DNA of 64,000 nucleotides from Lepisosteus oculatus (Eukaryota > Chordata > Actinopteri > Semionotiformes > Lepisosteidae): positions 6,136,501-6,200,500 of the forward strand of contig NC_090698.1 in assembly GCF_040954835.1 (NCBI RefSeq), read 5' to 3'. Shown piece after piece: positions 32,306-42,470 of the stretch (positions are counted from its first letter, which is position 1; each line of letters starts with the position of its first letter). A program made the position numbers and the translations under genes. The notes beneath the pieces were generated by a model that had not been told where the DNA came from, made no database searches, and worked only from the letters and a program-made list of their open reading frames with translations.

Positions 32306-33811
32306 ATGGCCGGTTCTGGAGGCTCTGATCCTCCAGACCTCTCCTTTGAGAAACTAACTCGTCGCCATGGTGTGAAAATCTCCCCTGCGGAGTTCTGTCC
32401 GCTTGAGAGGTGCGTTCTTGCGGTCGGGGAGGTCGTGGGCTGCAGGAACATCAGGTCCGCTTCCCGCATGAGTGGAGGTATAGTCATTTTCTTGCAGTCT
32501 ACCGATTTGGCAAACACCCTGGTGGAGAAGGGAGTTGTCCTGGACGGCACCTTCACCCCGGTACTGCCTCTCGCGGCCCCGGCTCGAAAGATCACCCTCT
32601 CCAACGTGCCTCCGTTCATGAGGAACGAGCTGCTGGAGAGGGAACTGTCCCGATACGGACAGGTGGTCTCTCCGATCAGGAGGGTCCCTCTGGGCTGCAG
32701 GGCACCGCAGCTGAAGCACGTCGTCTCTTTCCGGAGACAGGTCTACGTCATCCTAAAAAACCCCACGGAAGAGATCAATGTGGCCCTTAAATTTCGTATT
32801 GACAGCTGCGACTATGTTGTATTCGTGACTTCGGAATCGATGAAGTGCTTCAGGTGCGGGAGCGAGGGGCATGTGGTGAAGAACTGCCCGGAGGTGGAGG
32901 AAGAGACAGGCAGGGAGCCTCAGCCCCAGGGCGCACAGGAGGCTAGCCGACAGCGCCAGGCAGCGGGGAGCGGAGCAGCGCAGGGAGGCAGCGGGGAGTC
33001 AGAGCCCACGGCCGGGGTGCAGGAGAGGAGATCGCTGGAGGGAGCAGGTGAGCCCGAGCCGGTGGCGTCCCAGTCAGGAGAGCAGATAGTAAAGAGTGGA
33101 CCACCGCAGCCCTCAGAAGAGCAGGGAGCCCCCCACACCGGAGAGCAAGAGATGAGCGCTGGCGGAGAGATGAGCGCTGCTCAGGAGAGTCAGGGAGAGA
33201 GAGAGCAGGTAGTGACACCGACAGGGGGAAACGCGTCTCAAGCGCCAGCGAAAATTGCAGACACGGTGTGGGGAGGAAATGAGTTATCATCTGAAAAAAT
33301 AGATGATGGTTTTAAGACGCCGCGGAGAAAGCGCACGAAAAAATCTGTGCAGAGTGCGGTGCAGAAGAAGCGCAGCACAGAGAGCTCGGTGGAGGGCGGC
33401 TCTGTCGCCGGCCCGGGGGCCGCGAGTGACTCCGACACCGGGAGAGTGAGGACGCGCTGGAGTGTCCTCGCCGCCACCGCCGCCGCCGCCCGGAGCTCCT
33501 CGGAGTCCGGGAGCGACGACGAGGGCGGCTTCACCGACTCCTCTCTCGCCTCGGGCTCCTCGGCCCGGCGGAGCTGCAGAGGAGGCTACAGTTTCCAGAG
33601 CATTAGGGAGTTCTTAGAGAAGACTAAAGGTAAGAGGGGAACTGTGGTCGAGGACTTTTTTCCCGACACCGAGCTCTTTGTCCTCTCCGCGACGCGCCAT
33701 CTGAAGAGGGGCTCGGGTGCGAATGACTTCAGCGATCAGGAGAGATGGCGCCTGAAGAGCCTTTTAGGTAAGATCAGGGCAGGACCGCGGAACGCACCTC
33801 AGCACGAATGA
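32306..33811 (+). CDS. Tx1-type ORF1, CCHC zinc-knuckle protein
   Basis: ORF1 proteins of Tx1/L1 elements are nucleic-acid chaperones that package the element RNA. The ATG at 32306 (ATCATGG, Kozak-like) gives 501 residues. The frame is open back to an ATG at 32204 (535 residues), but that stretch looks like 5' UTR. A globular N-terminal half is followed by a CX2CX4HX4C knuckle at 32846-32887 (CFRCGSEGHVVKNC, residues 181-194), a long acidic Gln/Glu/Gly-rich region, a Ser-rich basic stretch and a C-terminal block with FFPDTELFVLS. It ends with TGA at 33809-33811, overlapping the first ATG of ORF2. Confidence 0.88.
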   Translation: MAGSGGSDPPDLSFEKLTRRHGVKISPAEFCPLERCVLAVGEVVGCRNIRSASRMSGGIVIFLQSTDLANTLVEKGVVLDGTFTPVLPLAAPARKITLSNVPPFMRNELLERELSRYGQVVSPIRRVPLGCRAPQLKHVVSFRRQVYVILKNPTEEINVALKFRIDSCDYVVFVTSESMKCFRCGSEGHVVKNCPEVEEETGREPQPQGAQEASRQRQAAGSGAAQGGSGESEPTAGVQERRSLEGAGEPEPVASQSGEQIVKSGPPQPSEEQGAPHTGEQEMSAGGEMSAAQESQGEREQVVTPTGGNASQAPAKIADTVWGGNELSSEKIDDGFKTPRRKRTKKSVQSAVQKKRSTESSVEGGSVAGPGAASDSDTGRVRTRWSVLAATAAAARSSSESGSDDEGGFTDSSLASGSSARRSCRGGYSFQSIREFLEKTKGKRGTVVEDFFPDTELFVLSATRHLKRGSGANDFSDQERWRLKSLLGKIRAGPRNAPQHE

Positions 33812-36800
33812 GTCCTGTCCCTCACGTCACTTCACTATCCGTCTGCGTGCTACATGTCTGTTCGTGTTTTATGTTTTTTCTTTTTTTCTTTTCCGCAAAC
33901 ATGGGCGACATTAGGATAGGGAGTTTGAACACCAATGGGTGCAGGAGGGCTTTGAAGCGAGCTGCGGTGTTGGAGATTCTCAAAGAAAAGAACCTGCAGG
34001 TGACTTTCCTGCAGGAGACCCACACCGACAGCTCCAACATCATCGCCTGGCAGCGGGAGTGGCAGGGGGACATCGTGTACAGTCACGGGTCCCCTGTGAG
34101 CGCGGGGGTCGCGGTGCTGTTCTCTGTGGGGTTCAAGCCCCTCTCTATCGCCGTCCAGGAGGTGGTGAAGGGTCGCCTGCTACTCGTGCGAGTAGTTATC
34201 GGAAAGAAAACCTTTGTTTTTATTAACGTTTACGCTCCCACCGACGGCGGGGAGAGGGTCACCCTCTTCAGGGAGCTTGAGACTGCACTGGCGACCTGCC
34301 AGCCTGAAGAGCTGGTCTTCCTGGGGGGGGATTTCAACTGCACAGAGAGCAGCACACTGGACAGGAATCACGCAGAGCCACATGGCCCGTCGGCCAGGGA
34401 GTTGCGCAGGATCCTCGTCAAGTCTGACCTCACTGACATCTGGAGAAGATGTCATGGGGACACGAGGCAGTACACCTGGGCCCAGGTCAGGGGGAATACC
34501 CTCTCTCTGGCCAGGCTAGACCGACTTTACTGCCGTAAACATCATTACAGCATCGTCAAGCAGTGCTCCATCTGTCCAGTGGGCCTGTCGGACCACTGTC
34601 TCACTGTCTGCACAGTCGCTGTGCCATCAGTGAGGGCCCGCAGTGCCTACTGGCACTTTAATACCCAGCTGCTTGACGATGCTCACTTCTGCGACTGCCT
34701 CGTGTTCTTCTGGCAGCAGTGGAGGAGTCAGAAAGCCCACTTTGTCTCCCTGAGGCAGTGGTGGGATATTGGCAAGGTGCAGATTCGCCAGTTCTGCCAG
34801 CAGTACACTGGAAGTGTCACGAGAGGTATCCGTGAGTCCATGAAGGCTCTGGAGAGAGACATTCTGGAGCTCCACCAGGCTCTGGAGTGTCGTGCAGACA
34901 GGAGGCTAATTGATGACCTCCACACCCAAAAAGAATCACTCATTGGCCTTCTGGACACAAAAGTACAAGGAGCTCTAATAAATTCTAGGGTTCAGAGTGC
35001 ATCACAGGTAGACGCCCCGACTCGCTATTTCTTCGGCCTAGAGAAGAAACCGGGCCAGAGCCGGCAGATCCACTGCCTGCGCTCGGAGACAGGGCAGGAG
35101 CTGCACGAGGCCGGGCAGATCCAGGAGAGGACCGTGCAGTTCTATAAAGCGCTCTTCTCCAGCGAGGCTAGTGAGGACTCGGTCCGCACACGCAGGTTCC
35201 TTAAAGACCTTCCACAGGTCCCCGAAGAGGAAAGGGCAGGGCTGGAGAGGCCTCTCTCCCTGGAGGAGCTCTCCACCGCACTCAGTGGCTTGAGCAATGG
35301 CAAGACCCCTGGTCTCGATGGCCTGCCAGCCGAATTCTATCGTGCCTTCTGGGCTGTGCTGGGTCCTGACCTGCTCGATGTATATTTGGAAAGTCTGGAG
35401 CAGGGGGATCTGCCACTGAGTTGCAGGAGAGCTGTTGTCACCCTGCTGCCCAAGAAAGGGGACCTGTGTGACATTAAGAACTGGAGACCTGTTGCCCTGC
35501 TGTGTGTGGATTATAAAATCCTGTCCAAGGCTCTGGCCAACAGGCTGAAGGTGGTGCTGGGGTCTGTGGTGCACTCCGACCAATCGTACTGCGTGCCCGG
35601 AAGGTCAATCTTTGATAACATATTTCTGATTCGAGATGTTTTGGCCACCTCCAGACTATTGGGTTTAGACACTGGTCTCATTTCGTTAGACCAGGAAAAG
35701 GCCTTCGATAGGGTTGAACATCAGTATTTGTGGAGGACCATGAGGTCCTTCGGGTTCAGCCCTGTCTTTGTTGCCATGATTCAGGTGCTGTACAGTGACA
35801 TCTTCAGTGTGCTAAAGGTCAACGGAGGGCTGAGTGCTCCGTTTCCAGTGCGGAGGGGAGTCAGGCAGGGCTGTGCACTCTCAGGAATGCTCTACTCCCT
35901 TGCCATCGAGCCTCTGCTACATCAGCTGCGCCGGGTCATCAGGGGCCTGTCCATCCCGGGCTGCCCCGACTCCACTGTCAAGATCTCGGCGTACGCTGAT
36001 GACATCATGGTCGTGGTCAGTGGAGAACAGGATGTCAGGGCGCTACAGACAACTTTAAGTGATTTCCAGCGGCTATCATCAGCCAAAGTGAACTGGGCCA
36101 AGAGTAGCGCCCTACTCCTGGGGGAGTGGAGCGAGATGGGTCCCCCAGCCTTGCCAGAGAGGCTCAGCTGGACCAGAGGGGGACTCAAATACCTGGGGGT
36201 GCACCTGGGGGATGAGGCCAGCGTGAAAAAGAACTGGGAGGGGCTCCTTGAAAAAGTGAAAGGTCGTCTGGACCGCTGGCGCTGGCTGCTCCCCCAGATC
36301 TCCTACAGAGGCCGGGTTCTGATTGTCAACACCCTGGTGGCTTCGATGTTGTGGCATCGCTTGGTGTGCCTGGAGCCACCAGCCGGACTGGTCGAGGAGC
36401 TGCAGGCCACGCTCCTCGACTTCTTCTGGGACGGACTGCACTGGCTGCGGAGGGGCGTCCTCTATTTGCCCAGAGAAGACGGAGGGCAAGGACTTATCGA
36501 CATCCGGAGCCGAGTGGACGCCTTTCGCCTGCAGGCAGTGCAGAAGCTGCTGTTCGGCCCGGCCTCGCTGTCCTGGAGGGAGCTGACCTTCACCCTGCTG
36601 CGTCGAGCAGGACACCTCGGGCTCGACTGTGTGCTCTTCCTAATGGACACCAGCAGGGTTGACCTGTCTCCACTGCCGCCTTTCCAGCGCAGTCTCCTGG
36701 AGGCCTGGCGGCATCTGCGCGTGCAGAGGGAAGAGGAGCGGCCCAGTCTATACTGGACACTCAGGGAACCATTAATACACAATCTACGAATGGACATAGA

Positions 36801-37800
36801 ACCGGGCCGCTCCTTGGACTTTACCAGCAGACTGGTCCACGCCAACATCACACAGCTCCACCACCTGCTGGACGTGGATCAGGGCTGCTGGCGCAGCGTG
36901 GAGTGGGCGTGTGACGCGCTGGGACTACACTCGCGGCGGTGTGTAGACAGGTTTCTCAGTCAGCTTCGCTCTGCTCTGCCTCTCGAGGAGATGCTGCTGA
37001 TCCAGGGTCTGTTTGAGGATCATCGCATTCCAATCACACAGCCTCCTTTCCCTGGTCTGCTAGTGTCTCCTGCGCTCAGTCCCGGACCGACGGGATCTCT
37101 CCTTGAGCCCCTTGCCTCAGAGGAGAGGTCTCTAGCTGGTGTTGGGGGGAAATGTCTGTACAGACTAGTCGTAACATCTAGGCACCAGGCCCAGCTGTCC
37201 GCGCTCCCTGACACTCCCTGGAGGGCTCGTCTGGGAGTGCCGGATGACGTCCGGCCTGCCTGGGGTAGCCTCTACAGATTTCCCCTCAACAAGAGGGCTG
37301 GTGATCTGCAGTGGAGGGTCCTGCACACCATCCTGGGGGTCAACTCGTTTGTGTCGGTTCTGGACCCGGCGGTGTCTGACGCCTGTCCCTTCTGCGCTCA
37401 GAGGGAGACGGTGTTCCACTGCTACAGCGCCTGCCCCCGCCTGTCGCCCATGTTTGCCGTACTGATCCGGCTCTTCACCAACCTTGGCCTGGCCTTCAAC
37501 AATGTTATCTTCGTGTTTGGGGTAGGTCACACAAAAAAACGGAAAACTCAGACCCTCCTCGCTAATTTTTTGCTGGGCCAGGCCAAACTCACCATCTACA
37601 GGACTCGGAAAAATAAGATCTCTGGTTCCGGGTCTGTAGACTTGGTGAGGATGTTCGAAGGGTTGGTGAAGAGCAGGATATCTTTAGAATTTTTGTTTTA
37701 CAAATCGCATAATGACCTCAGAACATTCGAAAAGTTTTGGTGTTTTGGAAATGTCCTGTGCAGGATCATAAATAATGAAAGAGTTTTATTTCAATTATGA
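33808..37800 (+). CDS. Tx1-type ORF2, endonuclease-reverse transcriptase
   Basis: Encodes the apurinic-like endonuclease and the reverse transcriptase for target-primed reverse transcription. 1330 residues from the ATG overlapping the ORF1 stop, or 1299 from ATGGGCGAC at 33901. The second start begins right at the conserved endonuclease strand (RIGSLNTNGC), so it may be the true one. Endonuclease motifs are QETHTD, GGDFNC (about residue 174) and GLSDHC (about 259). RT motifs are GKTPGLDGLPAEFY, QSYCVPGRSIFDN, LISLDQEKAFDRV, RRGVRQGCALSGMLYS and AYADD (YADD at 729-732). A C-terminal CX2CX7HCX4C motif starts near residue 1193 (CPFCAQRETVFHCYSAC). Length is close to that of the Xenopus Tx1 ORF2 protein. 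All catalytic residues I can check are present. Confidence 0.93.
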   Translation: MSPVPHVTSLSVCVLHVCSCFMFFLFFFSANMGDIRIGSLNTNGCRRALKRAAVLEILKEKNLQVTFLQETHTDSSNIIAWQREWQGDIVYSHGSPVSAGVAVLFSVGFKPLSIAVQEVVKGRLLLVRVVIGKKTFVFINVYAPTDGGERVTLFRELETALATCQPEELVFLGGDFNCTESSTLDRNHAEPHGPSARELRRILVKSDLTDIWRRCHGDTRQYTWAQVRGNTLSLARLDRLYCRKHHYSIVKQCSICPVGLSDHCLTVCTVAVPSVRARSAYWHFNTQLLDDAHFCDCLVFFWQQWRSQKAHFVSLRQWWDIGKVQIRQFCQQYTGSVTRGIRESMKALERDILELHQALECRADRRLIDDLHTQKESLIGLLDTKVQGALINSRVQSASQVDAPTRYFFGLEKKPGQSRQIHCLRSETGQELHEAGQIQERTVQFYKALFSSEASEDSVRTRRFLKDLPQVPEEERAGLERPLSLEELSTALSGLSNGKTPGLDGLPAEFYRAFWAVLGPDLLDVYLESLEQGDLPLSCRRAVVTLLPKKGDLCDIKNWRPVALLCVDYKILSKALANRLKVVLGSVVHSDQSYCVPGRSIFDNIFLIRDVLATSRLLGLDTGLISLDQEKAFDRVEHQYLWRTMRSFGFSPVFVAMIQVLYSDIFSVLKVNGGLSAPFPVRRGVRQGCALSGMLYSLAIEPLLHQLRRVIRGLSIPGCPDSTVKISAYADDIMVVVSGEQDVRALQTTLSDFQRLSSAKVNWAKSSALLLGEWSEMGPPALPERLSWTRGGLKYLGVHLGDEASVKKNWEGLLEKVKGRLDRWRWLLPQISYRGRVLIVNTLVASMLWHRLVCLEPPAGLVEELQATLLDFFWDGLHWLRRGVLYLPREDGGQGLIDIRSRVDAFRLQAVQKLLFGPASLSWRELTFTLLRRAGHLGLDCVLFLMDTSRVDLSPLPPFQRSLLEAWRHLRVQREEERPSLYWTLREPLIHNLRMDIEPGRSLDFTSRLVHANITQLHHLLDVDQGCWRSVEWACDALGLHSRRCVDRFLSQLRSALPLEEMLLIQGLFEDHRIPITQPPFPGLLVSPALSPGPTGSLLEPLASEERSLAGVGGKCLYRLVVTSRHQAQLSALPDTPWRARLGVPDDVRPAWGSLYRFPLNKRAGDLQWRVLHTILGVNSFVSVLDPAVSDACPFCAQRETVFHCYSACPRLSPMFAVLIRLFTNLGLAFNNVIFVFGVGHTKKRKTQTLLANFLLGQAKLTIYRTRKNKISGSGSVDLVRMFEGLVKSRISLEFLFYKSHNDLRTFEKFWCFGNVLCRIINNERVLFQL

Positions 37801-37907
37801 TTTTTATTTATTTTTATTTTTTTTTTTTCCTCTTAATTCTTAAAATAGAGTTTTAAGACCCTTGATTAATACTTTTGTTTTTTTCTGTCAAATAAAGTTT
37901 GATTGAA

Positions 37908-40560
37908 CTCTCTCTCTCTCTCTCAGTGCAGTGTTAATGTACTGGAGTGTCCAGTCAGTGTGTCTGTATGAACCCCTCTCTCTCTCAGTGCAGTGTTAAT
38001 GTACTGGAGTGTCCAGTCAGTGTGTCTGTATTAACCCCTCTCTCTCTCAGTGCAGTGTTAATGTACTGGAGTGTCCAGTCGGTGTGTCTGTATGAACCCC
38101 TCTCTCTCTCAGTGCAGTGTTCATGTACTGGAGTGTCCAGTCAGTGTGTCTGTATTAACCCCTCTCTCTCTCAGTGCAGTGTTCATGTACTGGAGTGTCC
38201 AGTCAGTGTGTCTGTATGAACCCCTCTCTCTCTCAGTGCAGTGTTAATGTACTGGAGTGTCCAGTCAGTGTGTCTGTATTAACCCCTCTCTCTCTCAGTG
38301 CAGTGTTCATGTACTGGAGTGTCCAGTCAGTGTGTCTGTATTAACCCCTCTCTCTCTCAGTGCAGTGTTAATGTACTGGAGTGTCCAGTCGGTGTGTCTG
38401 TATTAACCCCTCTCTCTCTCAGTGCAGTGTTAATGTACTGGAGTGTCCAGTCAGTGTGTCTGTATGAACCCCTCTCTCTCTCAGTGCAGTGTTAATGTAC
38501 TGGAGTGCCCAGTCAGTGTGTGTGTATGAACCCCTCTCTCTCTCAGTGCAGTGTTAATGTACTGGAGTGTCCAGTCAGTGTGTCTGTATGAACCCCTCTC
38601 TCTCTCAGTGCAGTGTTAATGTACTGGAGTGTCCAGTCAGTGTGTCTGTATTAACCCCTCTCTCTCTCTGTGCAGTGTTAATGTACTGGAGTGTCCAGTG
38701 TGTCTATATTAACCTCTCTCTCTCAGTGCAGTGTTAATGTACTGGAGTGTCCAGTCAGTGTGTCTGTATTAACCCCTCTCTCTCTCTGTGCAGTGTTAAT
38801 GTACTGGAGTGTCCAGTCAGTGTGTCTGTATTAACCCCTCTCTCTCAGTGCAGTGTTAATGTACTGGAGTGTCCAGTCGGTGTGTCTGTATGAACCCCTC
38901 TCTCTCTCAGTGCAGTGTTCATGTACTGGAGTGTCCAGTCAGTGTGTCTGTATTAACCCCTCTCTCTCTCAGTGCAGTGTTCATGTACTGGAGTGTCCAG
39001 TCAGTGTGTCTGTATGAACCCCTCTCTCTCTCAGTGCAGTGTTAATGTACTGGAGTGTCCAGTCAGTGTGTCTGTATTAACCCCTCTCTCTCTCAGTGCA
39101 GTGTTCATGTACTGGAGTGTCCAGTCAGTGTGTCTGTATTAACCCCTCTCTCTCTCAGTGCAGTGTTAATGTACTGGAGTGTCCAGTCGGTGTGTCTGTA
39201 TTAACCCCTCTCTCTCTCAGTGCAGTGTTAATGTACTGGAGTGTCCAGTCGGTGTGTCTGTATGAACCCCTCTCTCTCTCAGTGCAGTGTTAATGTACTG
39301 GAGTGTCCAGTCAGTGTGTGTGTATGAACCCCTCTCTCTCTCAGTGCAGTGTTAATGTACTGGAGTGTCCAGTCAGTGTGTCTGTATGAACCCCTCTCTC
39401 TCTCAGTGCAGTGTTAATGTACTGGAGTGTCCAGTCAGTGTGTCTGTATTAACCCCTCTCTCTCTCTGTGCAGTGTTAATGTACTGGAGTGTCCAGTGTG
39501 TCTATATTAACCTCTCTCTCTCAGTGCAGTGTTAATGTACTGGAGTGTCCAGTCAGTGTGTCTGTATTAACCCCTCTCTCTCTCTGTGCAGTGTTAATGT
39601 ACTGGAGTGTCCAGTGTGTCTGTATTAACCTCTCTCTCTCAGTGCAGTGTTAATGTACTGGAGTGTCCAGTCGGTGTGTCTGTATTAACCCCTCTCTCTC
39701 TCAGTGCAGTGTTAATGTACTGGAGTGTCCAGTCAGTGTGTCTGTATTAACCCCTCTCTCTCTCAGTGCAGTGTTAATGTACTGGAGTGTCCAGTCAGTG
39801 TGTCTGTATTAACCCCTCTCTCTCTCAGTGCAGTGTTAATGTACTGGAGTGTCCAGTCAGTGTGTCTGTATTAACCCCTCTCTCTCTCAGTGCAGTGTTA
39901 ATGTACTGGAGTGTCCAGTCAGTGTGTCTGTATGAACCCCTCTCTCTCAGTGCAGTGTTAATGTACTGGAGTGTCCAGTCAGTGTGTCTGTATGAACCCC
40001 TCTCTTTCTCAGTGCAGTGTTAATGTACTGGAGTGTCCAGTCAGTGTGTCTGTATTAACCCCTCTCTCTCTCAGTGCAGTGTTAATGTACTGGAGTGTCC
40101 AGTCAGTGTGTCTGTATTAACCCCTCTCTCTCTCAGTGCAGTGTTAATGTACTGGAGTGTCCAGTCAGTGTGTCTGTATGAACCCCTCTCTCTCTCAGTG
40201 CAGTGTTAATGTACTGGAGTGTCCAGTCAGTGTGTCTGTATGAACCCCTCTCTCTCTCAGTGCAGTGTTAATGTACTGGAGTGTCCAGTCAGTGTGTCTG
40301 TATTAACCCCTCTCTCTCAGTGCAGTGTTAATGTACTGGAGTGTCCAGTCAGTGTGTCTGTATTAACCACTCTCTCTCTCAGTACAGTGTTAATGTACTG
40401 GAGTGTCCAGTCGGTGTGTCTCTATTAACCCCTCTCTCTCTCTCTCAGTGCAGTGTTCATGTACTGGAGTGTCCAGTCAGTGTGTCTGTATGAACCCCTC
40501 TCTCTCAGTGCAGTGTTAATGTACTGGAGTGTCCAGTGTGTCTGTATTAATCTCCTGCTC
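37908..40560. repeat. 62-bp minisatellite in ppp1r13l intron 7
   Basis: About 43 units of 62-63 bases. Each has a CT run, then CAG, so each resembles a 3' splice site (CTCTCTCTCTCAG|TGCAG). A block of about 690 bases from 38100 recurs with an offset of 798 bases. The last unit merges into the real acceptor of exon 8. Confidence 0.95.
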
Positions 40561-40572
40561 TCTCTGTCTCAG

Positions 40573-40707
40573 GGGCTGAAGTCTGTCCTGAAACGCGGTC
40601 CAGATCGGAAGGGTTCGGGGCGCCGGGCTCGGCTCAGTCCCCTGGTGCTGCTGCTGGATGGTTCTCTGGTGGGAGAGCTGGAGACAGTGCAGAGAGCAGT
40701 GCAGGAG
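40573..40707 (+). CDS. ppp1r13l: ppp1r13l coding exon 8
   Basis: Residues 638-682: [10 protein letters not shown], the RARL PP1-docking motif (655-658), then [20 protein letters not shown], the start of the ankyrin region. The acceptor CTCTCTGTCTCAG continues the pattern of the array. Confidence 0.95.
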
Positions 40708-40974
40708 GTACAGTCAGTCAGTGACGTGTCATGGAAGTGGTGTTCGCTGATTGTGATACAGCACTGAGCCATTATATTACCATGAACCATTGTGTATGCT
40801 GTGTTCTCATGTTCCTGTCTTAGTGTCTCAGCTCTGTGTCCCTGTGTTAGTGTCTGACTGGACAGTGTCCCATGTGCTGTGTAACCGAATTGCAGTGCTG
40901 TAGTGTTAGTTGTGCTGCAGTGTTTGTGATGTTAGTGCATTGTGCAACAGTTGTGCTGTGCTGTGCTGTTGTAG

Positions 40975-41108
40975 ATGAGTGACCCCAGCCAGCCCAATGA
41001 TGAGGGCATCACCGCGCTGCACAATGCTATCTGCGGGGGGCACTACACTGTGGTCGACTTCCTGGTGCGAATTGGAGCCAACGTTAGCGCACCTGACAGC
41101 CATGGCTG
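40975..41108 (+). CDS. ppp1r13l: ppp1r13l coding exon 9 (ankyrin)
   Basis: Residues 683-726 plus two bases. [20 protein letters not shown] and [11 protein letters not shown] are typical ankyrin helices of iASPP. Donor GTGAGA. Confidence 0.95.
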
Positions 41109-41119
41109 GTGAGATCACC

Positions 41120-41995
41120 CACGCTACCCTCCGATCCCTCTCTCTCTCTCCTCTCCACCACGCTCCCCCTGACCCCTGACTTCCTCCACACCCCCCAACC
41201 CTTGACCCCCAGCCTGACCTCCTCCACACTCCCCTCTGCCCCCTGAACCCTTGACCTCTGACCCCCAGCCTGACCTCCTGCACCCTCCTCTCTGCCCCCT
41301 GAACCCTTGACCCCTGACCCCCAGCCTAACCTCCTCCACACTCCTCTCTGACCCCTGGCCCCTGACACCCAGCCTGACTCCTCCACACTCCCCCAACCCC
41401 TGACACCCAGCCTGACTCCTCCACGATACCCCCGTCCCCTGAACCCTTGACCCCTGACCCCCAGCCTGACCTCCTCCACACTCCCCTCTGCCCCCTGAAC
41501 CCTTGACCTCTGACCCCCAGCCTGACCTCCTGCACCCTCCTCTCTGCCCCCTGAACCCTTGACCCCTGACCCCCAGCCTAACCTCCTCCACACTCCTCTC
41601 TGACCCCTGGCCCCTGACACCCAGCCTGACTCCTCCACACTCCCCCAACCCCTGACCGCCAGCCTGACCTCCTCCACGATACCCCCGTCCCCTGAACCTT
41701 GACCCCTGACCCCCAGCCTAACCTCCTCCACACTCCCCTCTGCCCCCTGAACCCTTGACCCCTGACCCCCAGCCTGACTCCTCCACACTCCCCCAACCCC
41801 TGACACCCAGCCTGACTCCTCCACGATACCCCCGTCCCCTGAACCCTTGACCCCTGACCCCCAGCCTAACCTCCTCCACACTCCCCTCTGCCCCCTGAAC
41901 CCTTGACCCCTGACCCCCAGCCTGACTCCTCCACACTCCCCCAACCCCTGACCGCCAGCCTGACCTCCTCCACGCTACCCCCTGTCCGTTTGACC
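41120..41995. repeat. minisatellite in ppp1r13l intron 9
   Basis: Pyrimidine-rich units of about 50-60 bases (CCTGACTCCTCCACACTCCC, CTGAACCCTTGACCCCTGAC, CCCCAG) with a longer period of roughly 240 bases. Many units end in CCCCCAG|CCT, resembling the real acceptor CTGCCCCAG at 42023. Reverse-strand open frames here are artefacts. Confidence 0.92.
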
Positions 41996-42023
41996 CCTGA
42001 CCTCCTGTCTGTCGCTGCCCCAG

Positions 42024-42190
42024 GACGCCCCTGCACTGCGCCGCCTCCTGTAACGACCGCTCGCTGTGCGAGTACCTGGTGCGGAACGGCGCGGCCGTGC
42101 TGGCGGTGACGGAGAGCGACGGCGCCACGGCGGTGGACAAGTGCGACCCCTTCGCCCCCGGGTTCGAGGAGTGCGAGGCTTTCCTGCGAG
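42024..42190 (+). CDS. ppp1r13l: ppp1r13l coding exon 10 (ankyrin)
   Basis: Residues 727-782 plus one base. TPLHCAASCNDRSLCEYLVR and ESDGATAVDKCDP are the canonical third ankyrin unit of ASPP proteins. Donor GTAGCC. Confidence 0.95.
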
Positions 42191-42276
42191 GTAGCCGCCG
42201 CGCCGAGCGCCACACCGCCGCGGGCCCGCCCGCCGCTCCCCGGACTCTGACCTCTGTCTCCCCTGTCCGCGCCCAG

Positions 42277-42470
42277 GAGCCGAGCAGGCCATGGGGGTGG
42301 AGAACAGCGGGGTGCTGTACGCGCTGTGGGGGTACCAGGCCCAGGCCCCCGACGAGCTGAGCTTCCGCGAGGGGGACATGGTGACCATCCTGCGGCGCGA
42401 GGGGCCCGAGAGGTGGTGGTGGGCCTCGCTCTGCGGCAGGGAGGGATACGTCCCCAACAACTACTTCGGG
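42277..42470 (+). CDS. ppp1r13l: ppp1r13l coding exon 11 (SH3)
   Basis: Residues 783-847. [38 protein letters not shown]: the full SH3 domain. Compared with human iASPP the n-Src loop (GPE-RWWW) is about three residues shorter. Donor GTGAGG. Confidence 0.96.

Larger units (their letters stand above)
32175..37907 (+). mobile_element. apparently intact Tx1-clade non-LTR retrotransposon in a CT tract
   Basis: About 5.7 kb with a 5' UTR, ORF1 (CCHC protein) and ORF2 (endonuclease, RT and C-terminal Cys motif) that touch at an ATGA, and a 3' end with AATAAAGTTTGATTGAA. The left junction is ...CCCCTCTCTCTCTCT|GTGTGTTTC and the right junction is GATTGAA|CTCTCTCTCT. The element therefore lies exactly within the CT tract of one minisatellite unit. 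Size, two-ORF layout and ORF2 motifs match the Xenopus Tx1 family. Some known Tx1-clade families target microsatellites such as (TC)n, which makes target-specific insertion likely. No stop or frameshift is seen in either ORF, so the copy is probably young. Confidence 0.9.
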
